Notes under the pieces: generated by a model | Told to the model about the DNA's origin: nothing | The model's database searches: none | Seen by the model: only the letters and a program-made list of their open reading frames with translations | Translations under genes and position numbers: made by a program | From: Hyphomonadaceae bacterium | GTDB taxonomy: Bacteria; Pseudomonadota; Alphaproteobacteria; Caulobacterales; Hyphomonadaceae | Assembly: GCA_030158285.1 (NCBI GenBank) | Contig: JAOATF010000161.1 | Span: 2,181-39,938, forward strand | Length of the DNA: 37,758 bases | Reading direction: 5' to 3' | Part shown: positions 25,284 to 33,351 of the stretch, piece after piece | Numbering within the stretch: the stretch's first letter is position 1 | Layout: each line of letters starts with the position of its first letter

Positions 25284-26776
25284 AGAACATCCTTCTCGTC
25301 GCCGCCCGCGAGTACAAGCAGATCGCCTCCACGCGCGGCTTCTGGGTCATGCTGCTCGTCCTGCCCGTGGTTATCGGCATCAGCCAGGTCGCCGGCCGCT
25401 TCTTCCAGCCCGAGCGCAACTCCGCCTACGTCCTCGTCGACCAGTCGGGCCAGTACGAACAGGCGATCGACCGCCGCCTGATGCTCAACTACCAGCGCAT
25501 CGAACTCTCCGCCTTCTCCGCCTATGTGCAGCGCTGGGGCCTCGCCTCCGTGAAGCCCGATGCCGTGTGGGCCAAGGGTGAGCGCTGGTTCTCCGACGCC
25601 CAGATCGAACAGTTTGTCGCCGAGGGCGGCATCGAGGCCGGCGCAACGCTGGTGAACCCGCACCGCCCGAAGGAAGCGCCCGCCTACGACATCGATCCGC
25701 CGCCCTACCTGCGCGCGCCGCTGCCGGCAGGCATCACCACCACCGACGGCCCCGACGCCATTGCTGCCGGCCTGGCCGGTAACCTCACGGGCGAGATCGA
25801 AACGCCGCAAGGCAAGCGCCCGCTTGCCCTCGCCGTCTTCATTCCCGCCGAGGTTTCGACAACCACCCCCGTCCGCATGTGGACCAACGGCGCTCCCAAC
25901 ACCACGCTGGTCGACAATGTGCGCAACGAAATCACGCGCCTCCAGCGCGCTAAAGCGCTCGAGACCAGCGGCCTCACGCCGGAAGCTGCGGCGGCCATCA
26001 CCAGCATCACAACACCGATTGATCTTTCCGCCCCGCCACAGGGCTCAGGCCGCGAGCAGGTGATGATCCGTTCGGCTCTGCCGCTCGCGCTCGTTTATCT
26101 GCTGCTGGTCACCGTGATGACCACCGGCTCGATGATGCTGCAGGGCGTGATCGAGGAACGCTCCAACAAATTGCTGGAATCCATCCTCGCCGCCATCCGC
26201 CCGGCAGACCTGATGTATGGCAAGCTCATCGGCCTCGGCGCCATCGGCCTTACCATTCTCGGTGTGTGGGTCGGAGCGGCGGTCGGCGCAGCGCTGGCTG
26301 TGCAGGGCATGGTGGCCGATATCGTGAAGCCGTCGCTCTCCGCCATAGAGCCGTGGATGTTCGGCGCGATGCTGTTCTATTTCCTGGCCGGTTACCTCAT
26401 CATCTCGATGCTGTACCTCGCCATCGGTGCCCTCTCGAACTCGTTGCAGGATGCGCAGTCCTACCTGATGCCGGTGATCATGCTAATCATGCTGCCCGTA
26501 ATCTTCATGATGGTCTCGGTGATCCAGCAGCCCAACGGCGTCTTCCCTGCCATCATGTCGTGGATTCCGCTCTACACGCCCTTCGCCATGCTCGCGCGGT
26601 TAGGCGCTGGCGTCTCCGTGATCGAAGTCCTCGGCACCGGCGCCATGCTCGCCGCCTTCGTGGTCGTGGAGATGATCCTGCTAGGCCGCCTCTTCCAGGC
26701 CAGCCTGTTGCGCACCGGCCAACCGCCGAAGCTGGGCAGCTTCATCGCAATGATCATGGGGAAGCATACGGCGTAG
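25280..26776 (+). CDS. ABC-2 type exporter permease (NatB-like)
   Basis: The 498-residue permease has one N-terminal membrane span (about 20-39, GFWVMLLVLPVVIGISQVAG) and a large extracytoplasmic domain of roughly 220 residues. Five to six spans follow from about 275 to 485. EERSNKLLESILAAIRPADLMYGK, which precedes the second transmembrane group, is the hallmark of the ABC-2 NatB/YhaP family. The long external domain distinguishes it from short drug-exporting permeases. It begins in the stop of its ATPase gene (ATGA) and ends just before a short hairpin between convergent genes. The substrate is not evident. Confidence 0.9.
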   Translation: MKNILLVAAREYKQIASTRGFWVMLLVLPVVIGISQVAGRFFQPERNSAYVLVDQSGQYEQAIDRRLMLNYQRIELSAFSAYVQRWGLASVKPDAVWAKGERWFSDAQIEQFVAEGGIEAGATLVNPHRPKEAPAYDIDPPPYLRAPLPAGITTTDGPDAIAAGLAGNLTGEIETPQGKRPLALAVFIPAEVSTTTPVRMWTNGAPNTTLVDNVRNEITRLQRAKALETSGLTPEAAAAITSITTPIDLSAPPQGSGREQVMIRSALPLALVYLLLVTVMTTGSMMLQGVIEERSNKLLESILAAIRPADLMYGKLIGLGAIGLTILGVWVGAAVGAALAVQGMVADIVKPSLSAIEPWMFGAMLFYFLAGYLIISMLYLAIGALSNSLQDAQSYLMPVIMLIMLPVIFMMVSVIQQPNGVFPAIMSWIPLYTPFAMLARLGAGVSVIEVLGTGAMLAAFVVVEMILLGRLFQASLLRTGQPPKLGSFIAMIMGKHTA

Positions 26777-26791
26777 GGCGCGTTACGCGCC
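26777..26791. terminator. Short hairpin between convergent genes
   Basis: GGCGCG-TTA-CGCGCC forms a perfect 6-bp stem with a three-base loop, placed directly between the stop codons of the ABC-2 permease and the FemAB-like gene. There is no T tract on either side, so intrinsic termination would be weak. Confidence 0.3.
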
Positions 26792-27750
26792 TAGACGTAG
26801 GCCCCCGCCCGAACCAGCACCTTCCCGCCCGTCTCAAGCTTGAACCGCGCGATACCCGCGCCGCTCTGCGTGTTCACGCCACCCAGATCCAGCACCTTCA
26901 CGCCGCGCGACTTCAACTCCTTCATCGCCGTCCAGAGAATGAGATTGTGCGCCGCGTTCGCGCGCCCCTCCTCGCTCGTCCAGCCGACATGATAGGTCGC
27001 GCGCGCGCCGTGAATGAGAAACAGCATTCCCGCCGCCGCATCGCGCTTGATGTCCGCGCGGAACACCGCGATCCCCGCGCCCTTGTCTCCGCCGGCGCCT
27101 TCCGCTTTCGCGTCCTGCCACTTCTCGGTCATGTCCAGCGGCATGGCGCGATAGCCCCGCTTCTGCCGCTGCTTCGCCTCCGCCTCCAGCAGCCACCGAT
27201 ACTGCGCCGGCTTCGTCCCCGCCTTCTGCACCACGAGATCAGACCGTTCGGCCTTGGACAGCCGGTTGCGCCAACCCTGGTCCATCGCAGCGCGTATTGC
27301 CGCCTCATCGCGCGTGAGATCGACCAGCACCGTCGCATCCCCCGTCATCACACGGCTCATGCCCTTCAGGCCCGGCCCCGCCTCCTCATCCGGCGTCAGC
27401 ACCAGCAACCGCGGCCATCTCTGTGGCAAGCTCTTCCGCAGCAGCCCGAAAGCCGCGCGCCTCTCCTCCGCCGAGACCTCTCCCACCCACACCGGTCCAT
27501 GCGTGCAAAGCGCAAACCGCCCGACAAGCGCAAACGGCCGCGCCACCACCTGCGCCAGCGCCAGCACCGATCCATCTGGCCGCCGCACCGCCGCTCGCAG
27601 CACCTCCACACCGGGCGACGCCGCCTTCAACGCCACGCCATAGGCCCAGTCCTGCTGGTAAGTGCCGACCCCAGCGGCATGCGCCGCATCCCACTCGCCG
27701 CGTGGCGTCTGGTTCCAGGAGATCGACAGGGCGGGCGCGGAACGACTCAT
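26791..27750 (-). CDS. FemAB/GNAT-fold acyltransferase (peptidoglycan or lipid II aminoacyl transfer-like)
   Basis: The 319-residue protein has the double-GNAT arrangement of FemAB-related proteins (Acetyltransf_6 type). Evidence is the early EWDAAHAAGVGTYQQDWAYG segment, a central WRNRLSKAERSDLVV block and the C-terminal HVGWTSEEGRANAAHNLILW and KVLDLGGVNTQSGAGIARFK motifs. Relatives add amino acids to peptidoglycan precursors, or acyl or peptidyl groups to other cell-surface molecules; the acceptor here is unknown. The ATG at 27750 was chosen because conserved sequence begins soon after it; the frame upstream extends to 27849 but reads as noncoding. It diverges from a tiny membrane ORF and converges with the ABC-2 genes. 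Confidence 0.8.
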   Translation of the reverse strand: MSRSAPALSISWNQTPRGEWDAAHAAGVGTYQQDWAYGVALKAASPGVEVLRAAVRRPDGSVLALAQVVARPFALVGRFALCTHGPVWVGEVSAEERRAAFGLLRKSLPQRWPRLLVLTPDEEAGPGLKGMSRVMTGDATVLVDLTRDEAAIRAAMDQGWRNRLSKAERSDLVVQKAGTKPAQYRWLLEAEAKQRQKRGYRAMPLDMTEKWQDAKAEGAGGDKGAGIAVFRADIKRDAAAGMLFLIHGARATYHVGWTSEEGRANAAHNLILWTAMKELKSRGVKVLDLGGVNTQSGAGIARFKLETGGKVLVRAGAYV

Positions 27751-27824
27751 TTCCCAAATCTTAGCCCTTTGCCCTCCCAATTGGTTACCGATGTCCGGGG
27801 AGCCCAAAAACGGAGCCCAAAAAG

Positions 27825-28013
27825 TTGGCGCGCGCAAAACTTCAGACAATCGCCGGCCACAAGCTCCCGGAACCCCGCATCACGCCCATGGCCATCTGGC
27901 TCGTGTTCCTCTGGGTCGGCGTCCCCATCCTGGTATTGGGCGGCCTGATGGACCTCGTGATGCAGCTCGCCTTCGGCGTCTGCACCGGCCTCTGGTGCTA
28001 CGCCCCGCGCTGA
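27825..28013 (+). CDS. Possible small membrane protein (62 aa, TTG start)
   Basis: An open frame encodes a basic N-terminus (MARAKLQTIAGHKLPEPR) followed by a long hydrophobic stretch (ITPMAIWLVFLWVGVPILVLGGLMDLVMQLAFGVC) ending in YAPR. This would make one long or two short membrane spans. Translation from the TTG is supported only by a nearby GGAG; an internal ATG at 27888 would give 41 residues. The composition is unlike a random GC-rich frame, which favours a real gene, but no family was recognised. Confidence 0.45.
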   Translation: MARAKLQTIAGHKLPEPRITPMAIWLVFLWVGVPILVLGGLMDLVMQLAFGVCTGLWCYAPR

Positions 28014-28036
28014 ACCGCCGTCAACGCACCCACAGC

Positions 28037-28138
28037 TTGTCATCCCGGAAGCGCGCTGCGCTATCCGGGACCCATTTCACCACCCGACACTGGCCCGATA
28101 GGTCCCGGCTCTCCGCTGCGCTACGGCCGGGATGACAA
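28037..28138. repeat. 102-bp palindromic repeat element, copy A
   Basis: Terminal arms TTGTCATCCCGG (28037-28048) and CCGGGATGACAA (28127-28138) are perfect inverted repeats. Inside, each half carries its own hairpin (CCGGAAGCGC...CTATCCGG and CCGGCTCTCCGC...GGCCGG). The same unit occurs in inverted orientation at 30777-30879, and a diverged relative may lie at 29185-29303. It is intergenic, 49 bases before the NADP-oxidoreductase start. This is the type of dispersed REP-like palindrome common in alphaproteobacteria. Confidence 0.85.
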
Positions 28139-28187
28139 ACCCTCACGCACGGATGCATGATCCCCTCCGATCCACCGGAGCCTCACC

Positions 28188-29168
28188 ATGATCACCACCC
28201 GCGAAGTCCACCTCGTCCGCCGCCCCAAGGGCATCCCCGTCCTCGAGGATTTCGCCGTCGTCGAAACCGCCGTTCCGTCCACCGGCGAGAACGAAGTCCG
28301 CGTCGAAACGCTCATCATGTCGGTCGACCCCTACATGCGTCCGCGCCTCAATGCAGACCAGCCGCTGAACGCCCCGCTGCTCGGCGGCGGCATCGGCCGC
28401 GTCACGGAATCCCGCAACCCGAAATTCCAGGAAGGCCAGCTCGTCCGCCAGGGCGTCGGCTTCCGCGAGACTCACGTCACAGACGGCCGCGCGCTTCAAC
28501 CGCTGCAGCGCGACGCCGCCCTGCCGCTCTCGGTCTACATGCACGCCCTCGGCGGCACCGGCATCACCGCCTATGGTGGCCTGCTCGATACGGCCAAGCT
28601 GAAGGATGGCGAACAGGTCGTCGTCTCGACAGCGGGCGGCGCCGTCGGCTCCGTCGTCGCGCAGATCGCGAAGATCAAGGGCTGCCACGTCGTCGGCATC
28701 ACCGGCACGGAAGACAAGGCGGCATGGCTGCGCAACGCCGGCCTCGACGCCGTCATCAACTACAAGACGCAGGATCTCGGCCCGGCGCTGGAAGCCGCCA
28801 CGCCCAAAGGCATCGACGTCTACTTCGAAAATGTCGGCGGCGCGCAGCTCGACGCAGCCCTGCCGCGCATGAACATCCACGGCCGCATCCCCGTCTGCGG
28901 GATGATCTCCACCTACAATGGCGGCGGCGAAGGCGTGCGAAACCTGTTCAACCTGATCTACAAGCGTGTCCGCATGGAGGGCTTCGTTGCCACCGACTTC
29001 GCCCACCTCAACGCAGCTTTCGTCTCGGACATGACCGACTGGCTGAAATCCGGCCAGATCAAGTACGAGGAAACCGTCCTCAACGGCTTCCACCGCGCGC
29101 CCGAAGGCCTCATCGGCCTCTTCGAAGGCCGCAATACCGGCAAGATGCTGATCCACGTTGCGGGTTAA
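28188..29168 (+). CDS. NADP-dependent oxidoreductase of the MDR superfamily (CurA/LTB4-dehydrogenase type)
   Basis: The 326-residue protein fits the zinc-independent medium-chain dehydrogenase/reductase group that reduces the double bond of enones such as leukotriene B4 or curcumin derivatives. The catalytic domain starts with SVDPYMRPRLN, characteristic of this group. The nucleotide-binding domain holds STAGGAVGSVVAQIAKIKG, in which AGGAVG is the dinucleotide-binding glycine motif, and FENVGG comes later. No zinc-binding cysteine cluster is present. ACCGGAG lies about 8 bases upstream of the ATG. It converges with the PLP decarboxylase across a palindromic element, with no clear pathway link to its neighbours. 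Confidence 0.9.
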   Translation: MITTREVHLVRRPKGIPVLEDFAVVETAVPSTGENEVRVETLIMSVDPYMRPRLNADQPLNAPLLGGGIGRVTESRNPKFQEGQLVRQGVGFRETHVTDGRALQPLQRDAALPLSVYMHALGGTGITAYGGLLDTAKLKDGEQVVVSTAGGAVGSVVAQIAKIKGCHVVGITGTEDKAAWLRNAGLDAVINYKTQDLGPALEAATPKGIDVYFENVGGAQLDAALPRMNIHGRIPVCGMISTYNGGGEGVRNLFNLIYKRVRMEGFVATDFAHLNAAFVSDMTDWLKSGQIKYEETVLNGFHRAPEGLIGLFEGRNTGKMLIHVAG

Positions 29169-29184
29169 GCGGAGCAACACCAAC

Positions 29185-29303
29185 GGTGTCATTCTCGGCC
29201 TTGTGCCGAGAATCTCGGTTGCTTCGTCGAAGGGGTTGCCGGCGATCCCGCACGCCAACCAACCGAGACTCTCGGGATGCGCGGCGCTTACCCGAGAGTG
29301 ACC
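29185..29303. repeat. 119-bp palindromic element between convergent genes
   Basis: GGTGTCATTCTCGG (29185-29198) is complementary to CCGAGAGTGACC (29292-29303) apart from single mismatches. Nested inside are TCTCGGC/GCCGAGA and CTCGGTTG (29214-29221) with CAACCGAG (29259-29266). The ends resemble those of copies A and B (TGTCAT..CGG) but the interior differs, so it may be a diverged or separate family. It fills nearly all of the space between two convergent stops and may serve as a terminator. Confidence 0.7.
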
Positions 29304-29307
29304 CCGG

Positions 29308-30702
29308 TCAGTTCGCCCCCTTCACCGCCCGCCATGCCGACAGCATCGCCTCCACCGAGCGGTCCACATCCGCCTCGGTCGTGTTCTCATTCGTCACCGA
29401 TATCCGCATGATCGCCTTGCCGCGCCACTGCGCGCCGCCGACGAAACACACCGCATCCGACTGCACCTTGGCGATCACCGCCCGCGTCTCCGCATCGCTG
29501 CCGAAGTGCACGGCCACCTGGTTCAACGCCACATCGTTGAGCACCTCGACGCCCGCCTCCGCCGACAGCTGCTGTGCAAACCGCCGCGCCAGCGCGCAAT
29601 GCCGCGAGACCATCTCCGCGATCCCGGCCGCGCCCAGCCGCCGGATCATCGCCCATGTCGAGAACCCGCGCGCCCGCCGCGACAGTTCCGGCACCGCGTC
29701 GCTCGGGTTGCGCATGCCATCGCCCGCACCCGGCAGGTAACTCGCCGGAATCCGCATCGCCCGCACATGCGCCTCGCGATCCTTCACGATCGCATAGGCG
29801 CAATCGTATGGCGTCTGCAGCCATTTGTGTCCGTCGACAGACCATGAGTCCGCCAGCTCGATCCCCTCGCCCAGATGCCGGTGTGTCTTCGTCGCTCGCG
29901 CCCACAGCCCGAACGCGCCATCGATATGCAGCCACGCTCCCTTCGCCTGCGCGACTTTCGCAATCTCCACGAACGGATCGAACGATCCCGAATTGATATG
30001 CCCCGCCTGCGCAATCGCGATCACCGGTCCGCTCACGCGCGCCATCGCCTCCGCAAATGCCCTCGCAATGATAGCGCCATTCCGGTCCGCCGCGACCTTC
30101 ACCAGATTGCGCTCGCCGAAGCCAAGATATTTCAGCCCCGCGAAAATCGTCGAGTGCGCTTCCTCGCCGAGCACCACGGTGATCGGCGGCGAGCCCGCCA
30201 TCCCGTCCGCCTCGATATCCCAGCCCGCGCGCCGCAGCACCTCCATCCGCGCCGCCGACAGGCAGGTGTAGCTCGCCATCGTCGCCCCGGTCGCAAACCC
30301 GACAGACGATCCGCGCGGCAACTGCATCAGCTCCAGCAAGGCATTGCCGCTCGCCTCTTCCGCCGCCGCTGCAGACGGCGTCGCGAGATGGTTGCCCGCA
30401 TTCTGTCCCCACACCGATGTCAGCCAGTCCGCCGCAACACCCGTCATGTTGCTCGCGCCCATCACCCACCCGAAGAAGCGCGGCGCCGTCACCGCCGCCA
30501 GCCCCGGCTCGGCCAGCGCGATCAACTCGCGGATTACGTCGTCGGGCGCAGCGCCCGCCTGCGACAGGTCGATGCGAAACCGCTCCACCTGCTCGGGATA
30601 GGTCGCGCTCGGCGCATGACGGCGCTCCGCATCCTCAGCTCGCCTGCGCGCCGCATAAACGGCAATGTCCGCCAGCACTTTCGATAGATCAGCGTCAACC
30701 AT
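29308..30702 (-). CDS. PLP-dependent (group II) amino-acid decarboxylase
   Basis: The 464-residue protein belongs to the pyridoxal-dependent decarboxylase family that includes aromatic-L-amino-acid and glutamate decarboxylases. The PLP lysine is Lys293 in SWSVDGHKWLQTPYDC. The region APRFFGWVMG, the glycine-rich GFATGATMASYTCL and AWLHIDGAFGLWAR (cofactor-binding Asp) follow the family order. The substrate cannot be fixed from sequence. The ATG at 30702 is preferred over one at 30738 because GGAAGG precedes it. It lies downstream of the cysteine synthase gene on the same strand, separated by repeat copy B, so co-transcription is uncertain. Confidence 0.9.
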   Translation of the reverse strand: MVDADLSKVLADIAVYAARRRAEDAERRHAPSATYPEQVERFRIDLSQAGAAPDDVIRELIALAEPGLAAVTAPRFFGWVMGASNMTGVAADWLTSVWGQNAGNHLATPSAAAAEEASGNALLELMQLPRGSSVGFATGATMASYTCLSAARMEVLRRAGWDIEADGMAGSPPITVVLGEEAHSTIFAGLKYLGFGERNLVKVAADRNGAIIARAFAEAMARVSGPVIAIAQAGHINSGSFDPFVEIAKVAQAKGAWLHIDGAFGLWARATKTHRHLGEGIELADSWSVDGHKWLQTPYDCAYAIVKDREAHVRAMRIPASYLPGAGDGMRNPSDAVPELSRRARGFSTWAMIRRLGAAGIAEMVSRHCALARRFAQQLSAEAGVEVLNDVALNQVAVHFGSDAETRAVIAKVQSDAVCFVGGAQWRGKAIMRISVTNENTTEADVDRSVEAMLSAWRAVKGAN

Positions 30703-30776
30703 GGTCCGACCTTCCGTCCACTGCCAGCGAGCTAGCATGCCCGCAAAACAAACGGATGCGAAAAAACGTCATGACA

Positions 30777-30879
30777 TGTCATCCCGGCCGAAGCGAAGCG
30801 GAGAGCCGGGCCCCATTGGCCAGCGCGCAAAGCGTTGAGGAATGGATCCCGGATAGCGCTATGCGCTTCCGGGATGACA
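30777..30879. repeat. 103-bp palindromic repeat element, copy B (inverted relative to A)
   Basis: TGTCATCCCGG at 30777-30787 and CCGGGATGACA at 30869-30879 are perfect terminal inverted repeats. The reverse complement of this unit follows copy A closely in the first and last 35 bases, with a divergent centre. It lies between the cysteine synthase stop and the decarboxylase start, so any mRNA reading across would contain a long hairpin. Confidence 0.85.
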
Positions 30880-30922
30880 AGCTGCGCAGTTCCGCAGCGG
30901 ATCTGCACGCCAAGAGCCGTAT

Positions 30923-31972
30923 CTACGCCGCGGCAACCGGATGCGCGTACGGCGTCGACTTCACGATCTCCAGCTCCTCCGGCGTCATCTCCGCCGGCAC
31001 ATTGGCGAACAGCGGCGTCGAGAGATAACGCTCGCCCGTGTCCGGCAGCATGGCGAGAATGTTCGCGCCCTTGTGCGCCGACTTCGCCACTTCCATCGCG
31101 CCCGCAAACGTGGCGCCCGAGGTGATGCCGACGAAGATGCCTTCCTTCTGCGCCAGCTCCTGGCTGAACTTCATCGCGTCGGGGTTGGCGATGGTGAGGA
31201 TCTTGTGCACGCGCGACAGGTCCACTTCTCCGGTCAGCTTCGGGATGAAGTCCGGCGCCCAGCCCTGCATCGGGTGCGGCTTCCAAGCCGCATGTCCCGC
31301 CGCCGCCGTGCCATCCGGATTGCGCTGTTGCGACACACCGCTCGACAGCATCGGCGCATCCACCGGCTCGCACACCACCACTTTCGTGCGCGGGCTGTCC
31401 TTCGCCAACACACGCGCAACGCCATTCAGCGTGCCGCCCGTGCCATAGCCCGTCACGAAATAGTCGAGCCCGATATCCTTGAAGTCGGCCACGATCTCCG
31501 GCCCTGTCGTCTTCTCGTGATAGGCCGGGTTCGCCTCGTTCTCGAACTGCCGCGTCATGAACCAGCCATGCGCCTTGGCCAGCTCGATCGTCTTGTTGAT
31601 CGCGCCCGTCGCCCGTAGCGCCGCCGGCGTCAGCAACACCTTGGCGCCAAGGAAGCGCATCAGCTTCCGCCGCTCCACCGAGAAACTCTCCGGCATCACG
31701 ATCACCAGCGGATAGCCCTTGGCCGCGCACACCATGGCCAGGCCGATGCCGGTATTGCCCGAGGTCATCTCCACCACGGTCTGCCCCGGCTTCAGCTCGC
31801 CCGAACGCTCCGCCGCCTCGATCACGCCAAGCGCCAGCCTGTCCTTCACCGAGCCAAGCGGGTTGAACGCCTCGACTTTCACCCAGAGGTTCACCCCCTC
31901 CGGCGCAAGACGGTTGATCTTCACCACCGGTGTCCGGCCGACCGTATCGGTGATGCTGTTGTAGCGAGCCAT
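30923..31972 (-). CDS. cysK: Cysteine synthase / O-acetylserine sulfhydrylase
   Basis: This PLP enzyme condenses O-acetylserine with sulfide to make cysteine. The cofactor lysine is Lys43 in NPLGSVKDRLA, the substrate loop is TSGNTGIGLAM near 70-80, and the phosphate-binding GTGGTLNG lies near 180. At 349 residues it is longer than classical CysK (about 320). The extra length falls after the middle, around SSGVSQQRNPDGTAAAGHAAWKPHP. That raises the possibility of a cystathionine beta-synthase-like or other beta-replacement relative. The ATG at 31972 follows GAGAGGAAA. It diverges from the aminotransferase gene across 202 bases and lies upstream of the decarboxylase. Confidence 0.88.
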   Translation of the reverse strand: MARYNSITDTVGRTPVVKINRLAPEGVNLWVKVEAFNPLGSVKDRLALGVIEAAERSGELKPGQTVVEMTSGNTGIGLAMVCAAKGYPLVIVMPESFSVERRKLMRFLGAKVLLTPAALRATGAINKTIELAKAHGWFMTRQFENEANPAYHEKTTGPEIVADFKDIGLDYFVTGYGTGGTLNGVARVLAKDSPRTKVVVCEPVDAPMLSSGVSQQRNPDGTAAAGHAAWKPHPMQGWAPDFIPKLTGEVDLSRVHKILTIANPDAMKFSQELAQKEGIFVGITSGATFAGAMEVAKSAHKGANILAMLPDTGERYLSTPLFANVPAEMTPEELEIVKSTPYAHPVAAA

Positions 31973-32174
31973 GTTCTTTTTCCTCTCAAGGAGCGAGGGA
32001 GAAGCTACTCCGCGCCACTGGCAAGGCAACATGCAGATACGCCGGAAGTCTTGTCAGAAAATCTTCCCGAAACGGAAAGTCCCGCTTGTTGGACGCTTGC
32101 CGCGCCGCAAACGCTTGCTTTTGCCGCTCCGCCATCGTGCAGTCACCGTTCAGCGTCGCGGGGAGCCAGCTGTT
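31973..32174. promoter_or_regulatory. Divergent region between cysK and the aminotransferase gene
   Basis: These 202 bases separate two divergent PLP-enzyme genes and should contain both promoters. The AGAGGAAA ribosome-binding sequence of cysK and a GGGGAG ahead of the aminotransferase ATG can be seen. No other strong palindrome or clear -35/-10 pair was recognised. An open frame that continues upstream from the aminotransferase through this region has noncoding-like composition and was not used. Confidence 0.4.
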
Positions 32175-33278
32175 ATGAAATACGTACGCATGCCGATCGA
32201 GGTCGAGTCGCCTGAGGAGCGCGGCTATGGCAACATCCGCTACAACCTGGCCGAAAGCTCGGTCACTGACCGCCCGCTGTCCGACCTCAAGGTCGATCTT
32301 TCCAGCATCGTCCTCGCTTATGGCGACCATCGCGGCCATCCGCCCCTGCGCGACGAGATCGCCGCCGACAGCGGCGTCACGCCTGCGGACATACTGGTGA
32401 CAGCCGGCGCCGCCGGCGCGCTCTTCATCATCGCCACCACCCTGCTCCAGCCCGGCGATCATCTTGTGGTCGTGCGTCCGAACTACGCCACCAACCTCGA
32501 AACACCTCGCGCCATCGGCTGCGAGATCACGCTGATCGACCTCTCCTTCGAACAGGACTTCGCGCTCGACGTCGAACGCATCGCCGCCGCCATCCGCCCC
32601 AACACCAGACTCATCAGCCTCACCACGCCCCACAACCCCACCGGCGTCTGCCTCGACCTCGCCACGCTGAAAGCCGTCGCCAAGCTCGCCGCGAAAGCGC
32701 GCTGCCACCTCCTCGTCGACGAAACCTACCGCGACATGACGTTCGCCACGAAGCCACCCCTCGCCGCCACGCTCGGCCCGCAGGTGATCAGCGTTTCCTC
32801 CGTCTCGAAATCCTACGGCATCCCCGGCGTCCGCGTCGGCTGGATCGTCAACACCGACGCAAAGCTGATGGAGCGCTTCCTCGCCGCGAAGGAGCAGATC
32901 GGCATCTGCGGCAGCCTGCTCGATGAAACCGCAGCAGCCGCCGCCATCGCCCAGCGCCACGCTTTCCTCCCGCCGCTCCAGAAACGCCTCGCCGCCGGCC
33001 GCGAGACCGTCGCCGCATGGATCGCCAGCGAGCCCCGCATGGAATGGGTCCGCCCCGAAGGCGGCTGCGTCTGCTTCCCCCGCATCAAGGCATCCGTGAA
33101 CATCGACATCGAACGCTTCTACAAGGAGCTGGACGAATCCGCCGTCGCCGTCGGCCCCGGCCACTGGTTCGAACAGGACCGCCGCTTCATGCGCATCGGC
33201 TATGGCTGGCCGACTGCGGACGAGCTGAAAGCGGGCCTGGCCGCAATCTCCAAAGCGCTGGATCTCGCGAGCACGTAG
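32175..33278 (+). CDS. PLP-dependent aminotransferase, class I/II fold
   Basis: The 367-residue enzyme has the fold-type I aminotransferase pattern. The PLP lysine is Lys212 in SVSKSYGIPGVRVGW, preceded by LLVDETYRDM (the Asp that contacts the pyridine nitrogen) and TTPHNPTG (Asn contacting PLP). YGDHRGHPPLRDEIA and the RFMRIGYGWP end, with the carboxylate-binding Arg, are also recognisable. The amino donor and acceptor are unknown. The ATG at 32175 is chosen because GGGGAG lies upstream and conserved sequence starts soon after (RYNLAESSV). It is followed by radA after 73 bases and could be transcribed with it. Confidence 0.88.
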   Translation: MKYVRMPIEVESPEERGYGNIRYNLAESSVTDRPLSDLKVDLSSIVLAYGDHRGHPPLRDEIAADSGVTPADILVTAGAAGALFIIATTLLQPGDHLVVVRPNYATNLETPRAIGCEITLIDLSFEQDFALDVERIAAAIRPNTRLISLTTPHNPTGVCLDLATLKAVAKLAAKARCHLLVDETYRDMTFATKPPLAATLGPQVISVSSVSKSYGIPGVRVGWIVNTDAKLMERFLAAKEQIGICGSLLDETAAAAAIAQRHAFLPPLQKRLAAGRETVAAWIASEPRMEWVRPEGGCVCFPRIKASVNIDIERFYKELDESAVAVGPGHWFEQDRRFMRIGYGWPTADELKAGLAAISKALDLAST

Positions 33279-33351
33279 ACCCCCACCTGCCCGCCCCGCT
33301 TTACGAATCCGCCCCAACGCGCCTACTGGGCCCAGAAGCCGGAACCCAAGC

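Noticed and set aside
31971-32174. Upstream extension of the aminotransferase frame by 68 codons
   Set aside because: The extra residues are basic and low in complexity, overlap the cysK start region, and conserved sequence begins after the ATG at 32175.
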